Origin: Bacteroidales bacterium
GTDB taxonomy: Bacteria; Bacteroidota; Bacteroidia; Bacteroidales; UBA932
Direction: 5' to 3'
Length of the DNA stretch: 64,000 nucleotides
Assembly (NCBI GenBank): GCA_017469745.1
Contig: JAFUFS010000059.1
Coordinates: 42,529 to 106,528, forward strand
Position 1 is the first letter of the stretch; each line of letters starts with the position of its first letter. This document shows, one piece after another, positions 9,620 to 17,147 of the stretch. Below the pieces are notes generated by a model. It was not told the DNA's origin, did no database searches, and was given only the letters and a program-made list of their open reading frames with translations. Both the position numbers and the translations under genes were made by a program.

Positions 9620-10794
9620 GCCTGCTCCTGCCTGAGAGGTTCTCCGGAGGCCAGACGCTCCTTGGAAAGGACCGGATTGGAATAGATGTGAAGGAATATG
9701 TTCCTGAGTTCACCACGGTCAAGTCTCTTCTCGACCTTGTCGAGGCGGTGCTCCATGTAAGCCTTGAAGGACTCCACGTCCTCGGGTCCGTAGAGGTCAG
9801 AGTACTTGCTGCCACCCTCCACCAGGTCGTAGGCAATGTAATTGGTCTTCCAGAGGTGGTAGCCAGCGATGACCCTCTTGTCGACCGCATGGCGGATCGC
9901 CTGGTAACGGTCGTTCTTGTCGCACTTGCTGGCCATCTCGATCTCGTCATACGTGAGAGGCAGTCCGAAATTGAGGTGGACGTTGCCTTTCTTCTGGCGT
10001 ATGCCCATGACGATGCTGTGCATGTCCTCATTGTGGGTCTTCACGTACTTCTTCGTCCTGGAGATCAGGATCTCGCGCGCCTTGCGGATGTCGCAGGGTT
10101 CATATTCATAAGAAATGCTCAAAGGGACGATGTTCAGCTCCATAAAATTCTCCTGGAAGGACTTCTCGCCGCTCATGTCCAGCATCTTGAGGAGGCCCTG
10201 CTCGGTCGTGTCGATTCCGTCCTTCGTCCTTCCCTGCCTCTGGGCGAGCCAGATGGAGGCCTTTCCGGAAGTGATGGTCTGGCGGATGTAGCGGGAGAGC
10301 ATCTGCGAGGATAGGTAGAGGTCGCGGGCGGAGATGCCGCGGATCACCTTTATCATCCTGTTGGAGCGGAGGAGGTACTCGACTGTCTTGCTCTGCTTGA
10401 TGAGGTTGTCGCCCACGCAGATTTCGGTCATGGGGATGCCGTTGCGGTAGAAGACCAGCTGGGTGATTGCCGGGTCGAGGATGATGTCCCTGTGATTGGA
10501 CATCGCCAGGAACTTGCCCCTAATCCCCTTGATGTAGCTGATGCCGTCGTAGGAGAAGTTGTGGACGGTGTGGTCGATGCACCAGGTCACGGCATTGTTC
10601 ATCACGACCTCCTGGAACTCGTCCACGCTGTGAACGGACTTGAGGGCGTTGCGGAGATAAGTGACCGGTTGATCGGGAAAAAGATATTCTGAAATCGCCA
10701 GGACGGCGGGGTGGTTGGCCACTTTGCCAAGAGCGGCTACAGCTTCCTCGTCGTTGTATGGACAAATGCTTTCAAATTCTGATGTTTCAACCAT
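9616..10794 (-). CDS. PlsC-like 1-acylglycerol-3-phosphate acyltransferase family protein
   Basis: 392 residues. The motif MSNHRDIILDPA near residue 97 corresponds to the catalytic His/Asp box of the glycerolipid acyltransferases, and IWLAQRQGRTKDG about 90 residues later resembles the substrate-binding block III (compare FPEGTRS). No clear membrane anchor is seen. It would transfer an acyl chain to a phospholipid or related lipid acceptor. Its proximity to a cysteate-synthase-like gene makes a role in sulfonolipids conceivable but unproven. It is translationally coupled to the antiporter gene. Confidence 0.75.
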   Translation of the reverse strand: MVETSEFESICPYNDEEAVAALGKVANHPAVLAISEYLFPDQPVTYLRNALKSVHSVDEFQEVVMNNAVTWCIDHTVHNFSYDGISYIKGIRGKFLAMSNHRDIILDPAITQLVFYRNGIPMTEICVGDNLIKQSKTVEYLLRSNRMIKVIRGISARDLYLSSQMLSRYIRQTITSGKASIWLAQRQGRTKDGIDTTEQGLLKMLDMSGEKSFQENFMELNIVPLSISYEYEPCDIRKAREILISRTKKYVKTHNEDMHSIVMGIRQKKGNVHLNFGLPLTYDEIEMASKCDKNDRYQAIRHAVDKRVIAGYHLWKTNYIAYDLVEGGSKYSDLYGPEDVESFKAYMEHRLDKVEKRLDRGELRNIFLHIYSNPVLSKERLASGEPLRQEQA

Positions 10795-10833
10795 CTTTCG
10801 GTGATTTTTTGTCTGAAAGACAAATTTAGCAAA

Positions 10834-12060
10834 TTATGAGCCAATAGCAACATCGCGGCGGAAAAGAAGCGAACTGTCGCCATAACTCAGGAAACGGAAG
10901 TCGTTCCGGAGGGCATAGTCGTAGATTGTCCTCCAGTCCCCTCCTACGAAGGCTGAGATAAGCAGGATCAGGGTGCTCTCTGGTTGGTGGAAATTGGTCA
11001 CGAGAACGTCCACCATGCGGAATTTGAAGCCCGGAACGATGATGATCCTGGTGCCGGCCTTCAGTTCAGTCATGCCGTTGTCTCCCAGGTATTTGATTAT
11101 CGCATCAAGGGCTTCTTCTGTCGAATAGGAATATTCCCTCTCGTAGGGAGCCCACTGCGGGACATCGGACGGGCATCCGTTTTCGATGCAGCTGACGCCT
11201 ACATAGTAGAGCGACTCAAGCGTCCTGACAGAAGTAGTGCCAACGGCGATGAGATTCTCTTTGTTGTCCCTGAGCTTCTTGAGAAGATCAAGGCTTACGG
11301 CGAAGGGCTCCCTGTGCATGGGATGCTCAGAAACATCGCGCGTCTTCACTGGAAGGAAGGTACCTGCTCCGACATGCAGGCAGACATTGTCCAGCTCGAT
11401 TCCCCTGGCCTTGATCCCCTCCAGGACCCTTTCTGTGAAATGAAGGCCTGCTGTAGGTGCCGCCACGGAGCCCCGGATCTTGGCGTAGAGAGTCTGGTAG
11501 CGCTCCGAATCGATCGCTTCTGTGTCACGGTTGAGATAGGGAGGGATCGGAATAGTACCACAGATCTCCAGTACCCGTGAAAAAGGGAAGCCTCCTTCCC
11601 AGTTGAATTCCACGGTCCCCGTCTGTCGGTCCCTGTCGATCAGGGAAGCCTTCAGTGCCATTCCGGCGACTGCCTCGTCATTCTCGGGATTGGAGAGAGA
11701 GAGGACATCGCCCTTCCACCGCTTTGCATTGCCGATCACACATTTCCAAGAACATCTGGCAGTCGCAGCAAATGATGTGTTGTACTCAGGGGGATCTATT
11801 GGTTCAAGGCAGAAGATTTCGATGTGAGCACCGGATTCTCTCTGGAAATGAAGACGGGCCGGTACGACCTTGGTTTCGTTGAATACCATCATCGAATCTT
11901 CCGGAAGCAGGCCAGGAATGTCCTTGAATATGAACTCGTCTACCTTGCCGCCTGCGTAGCGGAGCAATTTGGACGAATCCCTTTCAGGGAGGGGATATTT
12001 AGCTATCCTTTCATCGGGAAGGTCGTAGTTGTAGTCATCAATATGGATAACAGGTATCAT
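10834..12060 (-). CDS. queA: S-adenosylmethionine:tRNA ribosyltransferase-isomerase
   Basis: 408 residues. Family markers are present: IDDYNYDLPDERIAKYPLPERDSSKLL at the N-terminus, MVFNETKVVPARL near residue 60, GSVAAPTAGLHFTERVL and the C-terminal FHQPESTLILLISAF. QueA adds the cyclopentene ring of epoxyqueuosine to tRNA. It is monocistronic here with its own well-formed promoter. Confidence 0.97.
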   Translation of the reverse strand: MIPVIHIDDYNYDLPDERIAKYPLPERDSSKLLRYAGGKVDEFIFKDIPGLLPEDSMMVFNETKVVPARLHFQRESGAHIEIFCLEPIDPPEYNTSFAATARCSWKCVIGNAKRWKGDVLSLSNPENDEAVAGMALKASLIDRDRQTGTVEFNWEGGFPFSRVLEICGTIPIPPYLNRDTEAIDSERYQTLYAKIRGSVAAPTAGLHFTERVLEGIKARGIELDNVCLHVGAGTFLPVKTRDVSEHPMHREPFAVSLDLLKKLRDNKENLIAVGTTSVRTLESLYYVGVSCIENGCPSDVPQWAPYEREYSYSTEEALDAIIKYLGDNGMTELKAGTRIIIVPGFKFRMVDVLVTNFHQPESTLILLISAFVGGDWRTIYDYALRNDFRFLSYGDSSLLFRRDVAIGS

Positions 12061-12082
12061 CGCGAGAATTCAATATTTGACG

Positions 12083-12112
12083 CAAAGTTAACCCTTCGTA
12101 CGCGATTTTCAA
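12083..12112 (-). promoter_or_regulatory. queA promoter (TTG - 19 nt - TAACTTTG)
   Basis: On the minus strand TTG (12112-12110) is followed after 19 bases by TAACTTTG (12090-12083), a full match to the Bacteroidota sigma factor -33/-7 consensus. The box ends 22 bases before the queA start codon. Confidence 0.7.
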
Positions 12113-12458
12113 ATTCTCATTTCAGGCGTTTACAATTCGGATCAAAGTCTTTACTTTTGTAAATATTTCTAGTAATTTCGATTGGGTTGATTTATGTAAA
12201 ATAAGTTTTGGTAATTATTATATTATCATAGGTGTAATCAATGAAATATCAGATAATTGTGATATCTATCTAAATTAATGAATAAATACTTATTGGTAAA
12301 ATATCGCTCCGTGGGAGCCGCTATTTGTTAAAATACCTTGTTTTCTAATAATAAACCCTAATAATATCAAGTAGTTACATGCTATTGCCTAAATTAAATT
12401 ATAATTAATTTACATGCTTCCTTCTACCCTTTTTGCCATCTGTGAATAGCTACTTCAG
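12113..12458. other. AT-rich intergenic region without a recognisable gene
   Basis: The gap between the divergent queA and XRE genes is about 450 bases and much richer in AT than its surroundings. I see no ORF, tRNA or known RNA family in it. A small GC hairpin (GCTCC-GTG-GGAGC, 12306-12318) is the only clear structure. It could be a regulatory region for the XRE operon or hold an unrecognised small RNA. Confidence 0.4.
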
Positions 12459-12490
12459 TTGGACATATCCGAAAATATTTATTAAATTTG
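12459..12490 (+). promoter_or_regulatory. Promoter of the XRE-pyrD-cinA operon (TTG - 21 nt - TAAATTTG)
   Basis: TTG at 12459-12461 and TAAATTTG at 12483-12490 match the Bacteroidota consensus; the box ends 18 bases before the regulator's ATG. The regulator could bind here, but no obvious operator palindrome is visible. Confidence 0.65.
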
Positions 12491-12508
12491 TAAACAAACC
12501 TCAATGCC

Positions 12509-12859
12509 ATGAACAAGCGCCTCCAGCAGTTCCTGAATGCGGAAAACATCACCCAGTCGCAGTTCGCCGATTCCATCGGTGTAGCGAAGGCAAGCGTGTC
12601 TCATATTCTTGCCGGAAGAAACAAGCCGGGATTCGATTTCATCGAGAGCATGGCCCGCGTGTTCCCCCGCCTAAATCTGGAATGGCTCATCAGCGGCCGC
12701 GGACGCATGTACAAGGACCTATCGGATGCTTTCCCGGTACAGAATTCTCCTTTGGAAGAGGTAGAAGCGCCGATTCCCGAGGTTACTGAGCAAGATTCTC
12801 CCCGCATCACCAAAGTTGTCATCTTCTTTGACAACGGTACTTTCAAAGAATTCGAGTAA
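12509..12859 (+). CDS. XRE-family helix-turn-helix transcriptional regulator
   Basis: 116 residues. An N-terminal lambda-Cro-type HTH spans about residues 5-60: LQQFLNAENITQSQFADSIG, then VAKASVSHILAGRNKPG (recognition helix), then FPRLNLEWLISGRGRMY. This arrangement, with LEWLISGRG after the HTH, is common in Bacteroidota regulators. The C-terminal tail is acidic and probably flexible. It is 17 bases upstream of pyrD and may be cotranscribed with pyrD and cinA; its target is unknown. Confidence 0.85.
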   Translation: MNKRLQQFLNAENITQSQFADSIGVAKASVSHILAGRNKPGFDFIESMARVFPRLNLEWLISGRGRMYKDLSDAFPVQNSPLEEVEAPIPEVTEQDSPRITKVVIFFDNGTFKEFE

Positions 12860-12863
12860 ATGC

Positions 12864-12871
12864 TATCTTTG
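12864..12871 (+). promoter_or_regulatory. Possible internal -7 box (TATCTTTG) for pyrD
   Basis: TAnnTTTG match in the 17-base spacer before pyrD, ending five bases before its ATG. If used, transcription would begin at or next to the start codon. No TTG is at the -33 distance, so this may be chance. Confidence 0.35.
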
Positions 12872-12876
12872 TACTC

Positions 12877-13905
12877 ATGTACAAGCAGCTTATCCGACCT
12901 ATATTGTTCAAGCTTTCTCCGGAGAAGGCCCACGTCTTCACGCTCCGGATGCTTGGTGCGGTACGCAGGATTCCCCTTATCGGGAGGCTCCTGAGCTTCT
13001 TTTTCAGGTATGACGACCCATCCCTGAAGCGCAATCTTTTCGGTTTGGAATTCCCTAATCCAGTTGGCCTGGCGGCAGGAATCGACAAAAACGGCGATCA
13101 TTACAATGAACTCGCCTGGTTCGGTTTCTCCTTCATAGAGATAGGTTCACTGACTCCTGAGCCTCAGGATGGCAATCCACGGCCAAGGCTTTTCCGTCTT
13201 CCGCAGGACAAGGCTCTCATCAACAGGATGGGAATCAACAACAAAGGAATGCTCCATGCCATCGGCAGGATAAAGTCGGACCCGCCCAAGACCATTCTCT
13301 GTGCCAGCATTGCCAAGAACAGTTCCTCTGCGTCGGACGGTGACATCGTAGCCGACTACAAGAAGGCTTTTTCCTACCTCTACGATTTTGTGGACATGTT
13401 CACAATCAATGTTTCCTGCCCCAACGTAGAGGGTTTGCAGCACCTTCAGGACGTCTCCTATCTCTCGGACATCGTCGATCCTCTCCTTGACCTGAGGGTC
13501 TGCTACGACACCTACAGGCCCCTCCTCGTCAAGGTCTCACCTGACATCCCTCATGAAGAACTGGACGAGATCCTTAATTACTGCCTGCTTTCGGGCATTG
13601 ACGGGATCGTTGCAGGGAACACTACCACTTCCCGTGAAGGGCTTACTACACCGCGCGAAAAGGTGGAAAAAATAGGTAATGGTGGTCTCTCCGGAGCCCC
13701 TCTTTTCGAGCGTAGCCTAGCTCTTGTCCGCTATATCCATGAAAAAACGGAAGGACGCCTGCCAATAGTTGGCGTCGGCGGAATCATGACTGCAGAGCAG
13801 GCATCAGCGATGCTCCAGGCAGGTGCTTCCCTTATAGAAATCTGCACCGGATTCATCTATGAAGGCCCCGGGGCAGTTAAAAGGATACTCAAGAATTTGA
13901 AATAA
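12877..13905 (+). CDS. pyrD: Dihydroorotate dehydrogenase (quinone), class 2
   Basis: 342 residues. The N-terminal amphipathic stretch (LIRPILFKLSPEKAHVFTLRML) fits the membrane-associating region of class 2 enzymes. FMN-barrel motifs follow: NPVGLAAGIDKNG, NRMGINNKG, TINVSCPNVEG (with the class 2 catalytic serine position) and GVGGIMTAEQA with a phosphate-binding loop. It oxidises dihydroorotate to orotate with electrons passed to quinone in pyrimidine synthesis. Its stop codon overlaps the cinA start (TAATG). Confidence 0.95.
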   Translation: MYKQLIRPILFKLSPEKAHVFTLRMLGAVRRIPLIGRLLSFFFRYDDPSLKRNLFGLEFPNPVGLAAGIDKNGDHYNELAWFGFSFIEIGSLTPEPQDGNPRPRLFRLPQDKALINRMGINNKGMLHAIGRIKSDPPKTILCASIAKNSSSASDGDIVADYKKAFSYLYDFVDMFTINVSCPNVEGLQHLQDVSYLSDIVDPLLDLRVCYDTYRPLLVKVSPDIPHEELDEILNYCLLSGIDGIVAGNTTTSREGLTTPREKVEKIGNGGLSGAPLFERSLALVRYIHEKTEGRLPIVGVGGIMTAEQASAMLQAGASLIEICTGFIYEGPGAVKRILKNLK

Positions 13906-15176
13906 TGACACAGGCTTCAATCTGTACGATCGGTGACGAGATCTTGATAGGACAGATCCTTGACACCAATTCATCCATAATCGCAAGGACTCTCGAAGAG
14001 AACGGAGTGAAGGTAACTCGGATGCTGTCGATAGGAGACGACCATGACACCATCGTCAAAAACCTTCGCAATGAATTGGAAAATAATAAGATAGTGATCT
14101 CCACCGGAGGTCTTGGTCCAACTAAGGATGACATCACGAAAGCCGCCCTGGCCGAGCTTTCCGGCAGCAGGGAGTACGTGATGAACGAGCCCCAGCTCGA
14201 GATCGTCCACAGGATCCTCAAAGCCCGCGGCCTGGATGTGCTTGACATCAACAGGGCCCAGGCGCTTGTTCCTGACACCTGTGAAGTTATTCCCAACCAG
14301 AAAGGCACCGCTCCCGTGATGGTGTTCCGCTTCCCTGAAGAAAGATTCGGCCACCCCGCGACCCTGTATTCCCTTCCCGGCGTGCCATTTGAGGCCATAG
14401 GAGCCCTTCCAGACGTGGTCAGTGACATAAGGGCCAACAATCCCCTTTCAGACATATTCCATAAGTGTGTAATGGTGGCCGGAATGGCTGAATCCGCTCT
14501 CTCGAAGAAGATCGAGGCTTGGGAGGACAACCTTCCTGAAGACATGCATCTTGCTTACCTGCCCAACCAGCTTACGGGCGTAAGGCTCAGGCTTTCAATC
14601 TATGGCGGGAACCGTGAGGAAGAGGAAAAACGGATCGACGGGGAGTTCGCAAAACTCCGTCCGATTCTCGGCGACATGATCTATTCCTATCAGGATGACA
14701 CCCTCCAGAATGCTCTCGGAGCCCTGTTCAGGGGCACAGGAATGACTCTCAGCGCTGCGGAATCATGCACCGGCGGCATGATCGCCTCCCTTATAACCTC
14801 AGTCCCCGGGGCTTCTGAATTTTTTCTCGGCTCCGTGACTTCCTATGCGATTGCTGTCAAGCAAAGGGTGCTCGATGTACACCCTGATGACATTATCTCA
14901 TACGGAGTGGTCAGCTCCGAAGTGGCGGCGGCAATGGCAGACGGAGTCAGGAAGTTGACCGGCAGCACCTATTCAGTGGCCACTACCGGTCTTGCAGGAC
15001 CTGGCGGAGATGACAGGAATCCGGTCGGAACTGTCTGGATCGGCCTGTCCGGGCCCAACGGAACCACCACCCTCTCCAAGGTCTACAAGAATGACAGAAA
15101 GACGAATATCGAGAGATTCTCGTCAGCTGCGATCGATGCCCTGCGTCTTTTTATCCTGAAAGACTTAAATCATTGA
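13905..15176 (+). CDS. cinA: CinA family protein (nicotinamide mononucleotide deamidase-related)
   Basis: 423 residues with two domains. The N-terminal molybdopterin-binding-like COG1058 domain (IGDEILIGQILDTNS... STGGLGPTKDD) covers about residues 1-170. The C-terminal CinA domain (LSAAESCTGGMIASLITSVPGAS... YSVATTGLAGPGGDDRNPVGTVW) covers about 260-420. The C-terminal domain deamidates NMN in characterised members, and the N-terminal domain can act as an ADP-ribose pyrophosphatase. It is translationally coupled to pyrD and followed by a long AT hairpin. Confidence 0.92.
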   Translation: MTQASICTIGDEILIGQILDTNSSIIARTLEENGVKVTRMLSIGDDHDTIVKNLRNELENNKIVISTGGLGPTKDDITKAALAELSGSREYVMNEPQLEIVHRILKARGLDVLDINRAQALVPDTCEVIPNQKGTAPVMVFRFPEERFGHPATLYSLPGVPFEAIGALPDVVSDIRANNPLSDIFHKCVMVAGMAESALSKKIEAWEDNLPEDMHLAYLPNQLTGVRLRLSIYGGNREEEEKRIDGEFAKLRPILGDMIYSYQDDTLQNALGALFRGTGMTLSAAESCTGGMIASLITSVPGASEFFLGSVTSYAIAVKQRVLDVHPDDIISYGVVSSEVAAAMADGVRKLTGSTYSVATTGLAGPGGDDRNPVGTVWIGLSGPNGTTTLSKVYKNDRKTNIERFSSAAIDALRLFILKDLNH

Positions 15177-15186
15177 TAAATAAATA

Positions 15187-15227
15187 ATGCAACATAAATG
15201 TTAAATATATTAACATTTATGTTGCAT
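15187..15227. terminator. Perfect 18-bp inverted repeat between convergent genes
   Basis: Two 18-base arms (ATGCAACATAAATGTTAA and its exact complement) are separated by five bases, between the converging cinA and M19 dipeptidase genes. The position suits a bidirectional transcription terminator, but the stem is AT-rich and lacks a U-tract of the usual kind. A protein-binding palindrome is an alternative. Confidence 0.5.
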
Positions 15228-15246
15228 AATCTATTATTCTGAAGGG

Positions 15247-16212
15247 TTACTGCCTTAACGCACAGGAAATCACATCATTAAATGCTCTGATGAAATTCCC
15301 ACCGGCTATCTTCTCGATCTGGTCTTCGGAGTAGCCTCTGATTGTCAATTGGTCGAAAATCTTTGGAAGCTTTGAGATGTCTTCCATGCCCTCCGGCGTG
15401 ATTTCGATGCCGTCATAATCGGTTCATATTCCGAAATGGTCGATGCCTCCGACCTTGACTGCATGGTCGATGTGATCGGCAATGTCCGACACCGACGGCA
15501 TCCTCTCCTGATAGGAGTCCGAAAGGAATGCCGGATAGAAGTTGATCTGTATGACTCCCCCTTTGTCAGCCATTGAACGTATCATGTCGTCGGTCATATT
15601 CCTTGGATGGCTGGCAAGTGCCCTGCAGCATGAATGGGTGGAGACTACCGGGGCCTTCGAGCATTTGATCACGTCGTAGAAGGTATCATCCGAGACGTGG
15701 GCCACGTCCACGATCATCCCGAGGCGGTTCATCTCCTCGATCACTTCCCTTCCGAACGGGCTCAGACCATGCCAGCGACGTCCTTCAGCAGCTGCATCGG
15801 CGATTTCATTGTCACCGTTGTGCGTTAGGGTCATGTATCTGACACCAAAGCGGTAGTACATCCTAAGCAGTGACAGAGACTTCTGGATCGGCGAACCGTT
15901 CTCCATGCCTATGAAGATTGAAATGAGTCCCCTGTCCTTGTTCCTCAAGGCTTCAGCGGGAGAGGTAGCCAGGGCTATGCTGTCCTTGTAAGTGTCCAGG
16001 GCATCATAGATCTTTCCCAGCATCTCGAGGGTGTATCTGGTGGACTCGTCAGGTGCCAGCTCGGCCGAAGTGTAAAGTGCAAAGAAGGAGGCATCTACGC
16101 CTCCTCTTTTAAGCTTGTCAATGTCTACGTGGCCACAGCCGCTTCCTGCACCGAGATCCAGCCCACGCATCATCTGGGTGGGCGTATCACAATGGGAATC
16201 AAGTACAAACAT
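15247..16212 (-). pseudogene. Membrane dipeptidase (peptidase M19) interrupted by an in-frame TGA
   Basis: Read through one TGA (15424-15426), the frame gives about 321 residues with all M19 landmarks: the metal-binding DSHCDTP at the start, FIGMENGSPI with the bridging Glu, STHSCCRALASHPRN, and after the stop TDYDG, whose Asp is a conserved ligand. The TGA is codon 263, in HFGI-stop-TDYDG where the family normally has glycine (GIGSDFDG type), so one GGA-to-TGA change explains it. The remaining 59 codons keep frame to a TAA at 15247. Termination at TGA would lose the conserved Asp and probably activity. The start overlaps the head-GIN stop (TAATG). A sequencing error is possible. Confidence 0.8.
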
Positions 16213-17138
16213 TATTGATGAATGACAGTTGCGTTCTGGATCTTATCTATCTTGATGACAGGATTTCCTGAATATGTCACCTGGCTTCCCCTGCCCAGGT
16301 CGAACTCGATGTTCTCGCTCGGGGAGACATTGACGTCGGCACCGGTCACGCTAAGCACGGCAGATGAGACTTTGAGTCCTGCAGCTTCAACCTTGGCCGA
16401 GATGGCCTTTCCATTGACTAAGATCGATTCGGCAGAGCCAGTGAGGTTTGTCTTCGAAGAACCAGCGATGGTTTCGTCAACTTTCTTCTCGACCTTCGCA
16501 TTGAGGTTGACTTCGGAAGAGCCGGCTGCGGAGATCAGCAGATTCTCAGCTGCACATTCCATGTCAATGGAGGACTTACCGTCTGCATTGACTGCGATGT
16601 CACCTTCTGATGTGACATTTGCTCCGGAGAGCTTGGCGTTCTTGGTAAGATTGATGTTGACAACCTTGGCCACTACCTTCATCCCGCTTATCTTCGAGGC
16701 TCCGTTCAATGTCAGGGAGAAAGAGTCTCCGCTGAAATTAGGAGAGTTGAAGAATTCTGAATCATCATTAAGAGTCAAAGACTTAAGTGTAGGTAGGTAA
16801 ACAATCGCTACAAGTGTAGGGTCGGCGGAATTGCGCCCTTTGTACTGTCTTTTGAGGTCCTTCGGAACGCTCTTTTCATCGAGGGAGATGTGAAGTGTTC
16901 CCGCTTTGACGTAGCACTCGACATAACTTTCAAGGGCATCGTCAACTGTAAGCTTGACACCGTAGGAATCGCTGGCCGAAGTGGAGACCTTGAATCCGTT
17001 TGAAGCTTCAATGGCGTCGAACGGAGAAAAATCGTGTTCGATTGTGCGGGTCTGAGAGAGACCTGCATAGGCTGAAGCAGCGAATAAGGTAATCACTGCC
17101 ACAGTTTTGTAAATCAAAGCTTTCATATTCTTTATCAT
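16212..17138 (-). CDS. Head GIN domain (DUF2807) secreted protein
   Basis: 308 residues with a signal peptide (cleavage near AYAGLSQ). Most of the chain is the repetitive beta-helix-like DUF2807 pattern typical of 'head GIN' proteins: short strands rich in Asn, Ser, Gly and Ala such as LTLNGASKISGMKVVAKVVNINLTKNAKLSG. The family is very common in Bacteroidota, is thought to lie at the cell surface or periplasm, and has no settled function. An ATG at 17126 (MKALIYK) is an alternative start. It lies between the ABC-F gene and the M19 dipeptidase, probably on one transcript. Confidence 0.8.
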   Translation of the reverse strand: MIKNMKALIYKTVAVITLFAASAYAGLSQTRTIEHDFSPFDAIEASNGFKVSTSASDSYGVKLTVDDALESYVECYVKAGTLHISLDEKSVPKDLKRQYKGRNSADPTLVAIVYLPTLKSLTLNDDSEFFNSPNFSGDSFSLTLNGASKISGMKVVAKVVNINLTKNAKLSGANVTSEGDIAVNADGKSSIDMECAAENLLISAAGSSEVNLNAKVEKKVDETIAGSSKTNLTGSAESILVNGKAISAKVEAAGLKVSSAVLSVTGADVNVSPSENIEFDLGRGSQVTYSGNPVIKIDKIQNATVIHQ

Positions 17139-17147
17139 TTACAGTTT

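Noticed and set aside
8640-9635. 331-codon ORF on the plus strand
   Set aside because: It lies wholly opposite the well-supported CaCA antiporter gene. Its composition (rich in Met, Pro, Arg, Ser) is that of an antisense shadow and it has no recognisable motif.
15247-16212. Selenocysteine at the TGA of the M19 dipeptidase
   Set aside because: The family has glycine, not cysteine, at this position and I see no hairpin of SECIS type right after the codon.
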